The notes beneath the pieces were generated by a model. It was not told the origin of the DNA. It saw only the letters and a program-made list of their open reading frames with translations, and made no database searches. A program made the translations under genes and the position numbers. Positions 60,772-64,000 of a stretch of 64,000 nucleotides of DNA are shown piece after piece; position 1 is the stretch's first letter; the number at the start of each line of letters is the position of its first letter. Origin of the DNA: Ruegeria lacuscaerulensis (GTDB lineage: Bacteria; Pseudomonadota; Alphaproteobacteria; Rhodobacterales; Rhodobacteraceae); contig NZ_WQDY01000009.1 in the NCBI RefSeq assembly GCF_013033355.1, forward strand, positions 124,001 to 188,000. The letters are read 5' to 3'.

Positions 60772-63453
60772 ATGGCAACCCCGTATTACGTACCCGAAAC
60801 CAACGTCCCGCTGCCGCCCAAAGGCGCCGAGGTCATCTCGACCGCCTGCGACTACTGCATCGTGGCCTGTGGTTACAAAGTCTACCGCTGGCCCGTGACG
60901 GCCAAACCCGGTGGCCCCACCGCGGACGAAAATGCATTTGGCGAGGATTTCCCCGTTGCACCGCTGGGTGCATGGGTCGCGCCGAACCAGCACAATATCG
61001 TTCTGCACAAAGGTCAGCCGCACCACGTGGTGATCATCCCGGACAAGGACACGCAATACGTCAACACCGACGGCGACAGCTCCTTGCGGGGCGGGTGTAT
61101 TGCGCAGAAATGCTATAACCCGCAGACACCGACACGTGACCGTCTGAAGACACCGCTGATGCGGATCTACGGCACGCTGATGCCGGTTCCGTGGGATCTG
61201 GCGCTGGATGTGGCGGCTGAGGTAGGCAACCACGTCATCGCCAAGCACGGCACCAATGCCTATGGCGTGAAAACCTTCAGCTATCAGTATATCGAGAACA
61301 CCTATGCGATCTCGAAATACGCGCTGCGTCATATCAACACCGCCAACTTCACCTTCCACGACACGCCGTCCGACGTGACCTCAACCCCCGGCTTCCGGGA
61401 TGCGGGTTTCGACAACTTCGGCCCGTCCTACGAAGACTGGCGCGATGCAGAGACCCTGCTGGTCTGCGGTACCGACCCGTATGAGACCAAGACCATCCTC
61501 TATACCCAGTGGATGATGAAGGGGATGCAGAACGGTCAGAAAGAGATCTATCTGATCCCGCGCAGCTCGGCCGGTGTGGCCCATGCGGTCAAGATGGGTG
61601 GCCTGCATATCGACGTTCTGCCCGGTACCGACCTGCTGGTCGTCAACGCCATTGCCCGTGTGATCGTGGAAAATGGCTGGGAAGACAGCGACTGGATCAA
61701 GAAATGGGTCAACAACAAGTGGGAAAGCTCGTCCGGCTTCGGTCAGGGCACCCGGAACACGCCATGGCAGTGGCGCACGACCTGGGGCAAGTTCCAGACC
61801 AAAGGCTTTGAGGACTGGAAAGAGTGGCTGCTGTCGCAGGACGAGTTCGCGCCCGAGACCGCTGCCGAAATGGCCGAAATCGACGTGCAGAAAATCTATA
61901 CTGCCGCCGAATGGTTGGCCAAACCCAAGGCAGATGGCACACGACCCAAAACCTCGGTCATGATCGAGAAAGGGTTCTACTGGTCCAACAACACCGGCAA
62001 CACACAAGCGATTTCCGCGCTGGGTATCATCTGTGGCTGTGGCGGTCGTCCGGGTCAGGTCATTGGCCGGGCCGGTGGTCACCAGCGGGGTGGCGTGAAG
62101 GGCGGGAAGTACCCGCGCAACAAATCGCCCGAGAAACTGCCCGGTCGCCGTCGCCGCGCCATGGATACCGACCGGTATCTGATCGCAGGTCATACCCGCA
62201 TGGCCCATGTGATCGGTACCACCTGGATCCAGTCCATGTGCGGCAGCCAGCAACTGGCCGACAAGTTCGAGGAACTGACCGTCCGCAACCCGCACCAGAT
62301 CGCCTCTTTCGACAAGCAAGAGATGATCGATACGCTGAAGGCCCGCGCCGACAGCGGCGGTATGGTGGTGATCAACCAGGACATCTATCTGCAGGACCCG
62401 ATCGGCAACCGCTATGCCGACATCGTGTTCCCCGCAGCGACCTGGGGTGAGGAAGATTTCCTGCGCGCAAACGGCGAACGCCGCTTGCGTCTGTACCAGA
62501 AGTTCTATGATGCTCCCGGTGCGGCGAAACCTGACTGGTGGATCATTGCGCAACTGGCACAGCGGATGGGCTTTGACGGGTTCGACTGGCAGAACTCGAA
62601 CGAGGTCGCGGAAGAGGCCGTGCGCTTTACCCGCGGGTCGCGCAAGGACTTCCACGCGGTTTATCGTCTGGCCAAGAAGGAAGGCAAAGGTCTGCACCAG
62701 AAGGTCCGTGAGTTTGGCACTGATGGGGTTCAATGCCCGGTCATGCTGGATGCCGATGGGGTCACGCTGATTGAGACCAAGCGTCTGCATGACACAACCC
62801 GCGAACTGCCCGATACCGGTGCGGCTGGTGCGGATGTGTTCAACAAGAAGCTGACGCATTTCAACAGTCAGACCGGCAAGTGCAACATCCAGAAATCGCC
62901 GTGGGGTCTGTTCTCGGACTATTGGGAATGGCTGAAACCCAACAAGGAAGAAGGCGAGTTGTGGGCGACCTCCGGTCGGATCAACGAACGCTGGCAGTCC
63001 GGTTTCGACGACCGCCGCCGCCCGTATATCGTGCAGCGCTGGCCGGAAAACTGGGTTGAGATTCACCCCGATGATGCGGCCGAGCGCGGCATCGAAAGCG
63101 GCGACTATGTGATGGTCTATTCGGAACGCGTTCCGGGCAACAAGACCACGCTGCTGGGTGTGGAAGGCGATGACTTCCAGTTCTCGAAACTGATGGAGAA
63201 CGGGCATATCGAACTTACCAAAGCGGCGATCACCGCCGTGGCCATGGTCACGCCCGCCATCAAGAAAAGCGTGGTCTACATGGACTTCCTGCACATGCAG
63301 CAGCCCGCGAACGCGCTTGAGGGCCGGATCGTCGACTGGATCAGTGGCAACTACAACTACAAGATGGGCGTTGCCAAGCTGCGGAAACTGGGGCCGAGCC
63401 CCTACAAGACCTCGTTCCGCACGATGTCCTTCGCACCGCGCGACATCGCCTGA
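60772..63453 (+). CDS. idrA: Iodate reductase molybdopterin catalytic subunit (arsenite oxidase large-subunit family)
   Basis: An 893-residue Mo-bis-MGD enzyme. Cys26, Cys29 and Cys33 (CDYCIVAC) hold an iron-sulfur cluster; the fourth position, 71 residues on, is Ser104 (SLRGG), as in arsenite oxidase, so a 3Fe-4S cluster is expected. Arg433 and His437 (GRAGGHQ) match two arsenite-binding residues of AioA, but the residue eight after His196 is Ser204, where AioA has Glu. No signal peptide; it likely hitches with the Tat-exported Rieske subunit. The two peroxidase partners favour iodate over arsenite as substrate. Confidence 0.85.
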   Translation: MATPYYVPETNVPLPPKGAEVISTACDYCIVACGYKVYRWPVTAKPGGPTADENAFGEDFPVAPLGAWVAPNQHNIVLHKGQPHHVVIIPDKDTQYVNTDGDSSLRGGCIAQKCYNPQTPTRDRLKTPLMRIYGTLMPVPWDLALDVAAEVGNHVIAKHGTNAYGVKTFSYQYIENTYAISKYALRHINTANFTFHDTPSDVTSTPGFRDAGFDNFGPSYEDWRDAETLLVCGTDPYETKTILYTQWMMKGMQNGQKEIYLIPRSSAGVAHAVKMGGLHIDVLPGTDLLVVNAIARVIVENGWEDSDWIKKWVNNKWESSSGFGQGTRNTPWQWRTTWGKFQTKGFEDWKEWLLSQDEFAPETAAEMAEIDVQKIYTAAEWLAKPKADGTRPKTSVMIEKGFYWSNNTGNTQAISALGIICGCGGRPGQVIGRAGGHQRGGVKGGKYPRNKSPEKLPGRRRRAMDTDRYLIAGHTRMAHVIGTTWIQSMCGSQQLADKFEELTVRNPHQIASFDKQEMIDTLKARADSGGMVVINQDIYLQDPIGNRYADIVFPAATWGEEDFLRANGERRLRLYQKFYDAPGAAKPDWWIIAQLAQRMGFDGFDWQNSNEVAEEAVRFTRGSRKDFHAVYRLAKKEGKGLHQKVREFGTDGVQCPVMLDADGVTLIETKRLHDTTRELPDTGAAGADVFNKKLTHFNSQTGKCNIQKSPWGLFSDYWEWLKPNKEEGELWATSGRINERWQSGFDDRRRPYIVQRWPENWVEIHPDDAAERGIESGDYVMVYSERVPGNKTTLLGVEGDDFQFSKLMENGHIELTKAAITAVAMVTPAIKKSVVYMDFLHMQQPANALEGRIVDWISGNYNYKMGVAKLRKLGPSPYKTSFRTMSFAPRDIA

Positions 63454-63464
63454 CGGCTTTCCGG

Positions 63465-63576
63465 GGGGCGGTCGCCATGCCGCCCCTCGGGTCTGGTCCC
63501 ACTGCAGAAGGGACCATGGGCCGGGCGTCCCCGGCCTAACTGGAAGGCAGGTATCGGTTGGGAAATCTGCCTTCCA
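63465..63576 (+). terminator. Four consecutive stem-loops after idrA
   Basis: In order: GGGGCGG/CCGCCCC (63465-63486), TGGTCCC/GGGACCA (63494-63516), GGCCGGG/CCCGGCC (63519-63536) and a 10-bp TGGAAGGCAG/CTGCCTTCCA stem (63541-63576). All are perfect. The last is followed by CTTTC, so one may terminate the idr transcript and the rest protect its 3' end. Confidence 0.6.
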
Positions 63577-63620
63577 CTTTCACCCAACCCCACCCAACCG
63601 CAAAACATGGCAGACCCGAT

Positions 63621-64000
63621 ATGAACATGCATTCCGATACCGCCCTGCGTGATGAGGCCACCAGCCTGTTCTCTGACTACGCAAAATCCGAATATGACGT
63701 GATCCGCCTGCGCGCCATTCAGGCCCTGAGTGCCATTGGCGCCGCCAATAGCCCGGCTTTGGTCGAAGCGCTGTTGGATGACGATGAAGACGTCCGGCAG
63801 GACGCCGCTCAAGCGCTGGGCGCCCTGGGCATTAAGGACGCAGCACCTCAACTGCTGGAAAACCTGATCCACGATCCGTGTGGCGAGGTAAAACTGGCCT
63901 GCGTCACCGCTCTGGCCGAGTTGAAATCCAAAGACGCTGCCCCCTATCTGCGCACACTCGTCACCGGGCGCGGCGAGGACATCACATGGGACGAGGACGA
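63621..64000 (+). CDS. HEAT-repeat protein (3' end outside window)
   Basis: The first 126 residues of a cytoplasmic protein are visible and the frame is open to the window edge. From about residue 28, helical pairs repeat with the HEAT pattern: VIRLRAIQALSAIG, DVRQDAAQALGALG, EVKLACVTALAELK. Such proteins act as protein-binding scaffolds, often in enzyme assembly. No signal peptide or strong ribosome-binding site is seen. Its place after the idr genes suggests a role in maturation of the complex, but this is inferred from location only. Confidence 0.8.
   Translation, partial: MNMHSDTALRDEATSLFSDYAKSEYDVIRLRAIQALSAIGAANSPALVEALLDDDEDVRQDAAQALGALGIKDAAPQLLENLIHDPCGEVKLACVTALAELKSKDAAPYLRTLVTGRGEDITWDED

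Noticed and set aside
61381..63294. Reverse-strand open frame of 637 codons opposite idrA
   Set aside because: It is an antisense shadow of a GC-rich gene: no domain, no ribosome-binding site, and composition typical of a complementary frame.
60772..63453. Arsenite oxidase (AioA) as the identity of the molybdoenzyme
   Set aside because: The family match is real, but the two adjacent di-haem peroxidase genes and the absence of aioX/aioS/aioR or a cytochrome c552 gene fit iodate reductase better. A phylogeny would settle it.

Overview
The window looks like a chromosomal segment of a marine alphaproteobacterium of the roseobacter group (Rhodobacteraceae). This rests on high GC, tightly packed and often 1-8 bp overlapping genes, a RidA-GDPD-acetyltransferase-PCD operon, a Gts-type glucose/mannose ABC transporter, several CUT1 sugar ABC genes and typical Rhodobacteraceae versions of housekeeping genes (rsmD, map, sfsA, nth, rppH). 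No rRNA, tRNA, transposase, integrase or CRISPR array was seen. No stretch over about 290 bases is without a gene.

Layout. 1-3.8 kb: end of a GtsABC-MalK-type sugar importer operon (the binding protein is cut by the window edge), closed by a strong terminator. 3.8-5.2 kb: mlaC and mlaA, reverse strand. 5.5-8.3 kb: RidA, glycerophosphodiester phosphodiesterase, FemAB-like acetyltransferase and pterin-4a-carbinolamine dehydratase. 8.3-9.8 kb: three small envelope proteins and a Prx5-type peroxiredoxin, reverse. 9.9-17.6 kb: ferredoxin-reductase-like flavoprotein, rsmD, HAD phosphatase, map, sfsA, a CinA-like protein, a GNAT protein, an AhpD-like protein and an OmpA protein. 17.6-31.4 kb: LysR regulator, DUF4399 protein, FadH-like dienoyl-CoA reductase, rppH, a NYN-LOTUS protein, a radical SAM/DUF547 pair, adenosine kinase, nth, an AraC-Ogt fusion, aldehyde dehydrogenase, 1-Cys peroxiredoxin, a family 25 glycosyltransferase and an outer membrane barrel. 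31.5-32.9 kb: a PACE-type efflux protein and a DUF1326 protein.

32.9-50.2 kb is an unusual catabolic island. A second CUT1 sugar-type ABC transporter is transcribed away from a lactonase-like amidohydrolase. Around it lie four SnoaL/NTF2-fold proteins (three of them internally duplicated), a complete HisD/HpsN-like dehydrogenase, an SDR, a protein I do not recognise, a LacI regulator, a bicupin, a methyltransferase, a MetE-core zinc protein, an alpha/beta hydrolase and an RraA-family protein. Two LacI-type operators (34856-34877, a perfect 22-bp palindrome, and 34911-34930) sit in the divergent promoter. I infer import and stepwise oxidation of a sugar-, polyol- or sulfonate-like compound; the substrate is unknown. 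50.2-55.4 kb holds a phospholipase D-like lipoprotein, a VOC protein, and a GntR regulator (tandem HTH) divergent from an aldo/keto reductase and a beta-hydroxyacid dehydrogenase.

55.5-64 kb contains the most striking locus: a hybrid sensor kinase, two di-haem cytochrome c peroxidase-like proteins, a Tat-exported Rieske protein and an arsenite-oxidase-family molybdoenzyme. This gene set matches the iodate reductase system (IdrP1, IdrP2, IdrB, IdrA). In the known model, IdrAB reduces iodate in the periplasm and the P proteins remove peroxide formed along the way. After four consecutive stem-loops, a HEAT-repeat protein begins and runs off the window.
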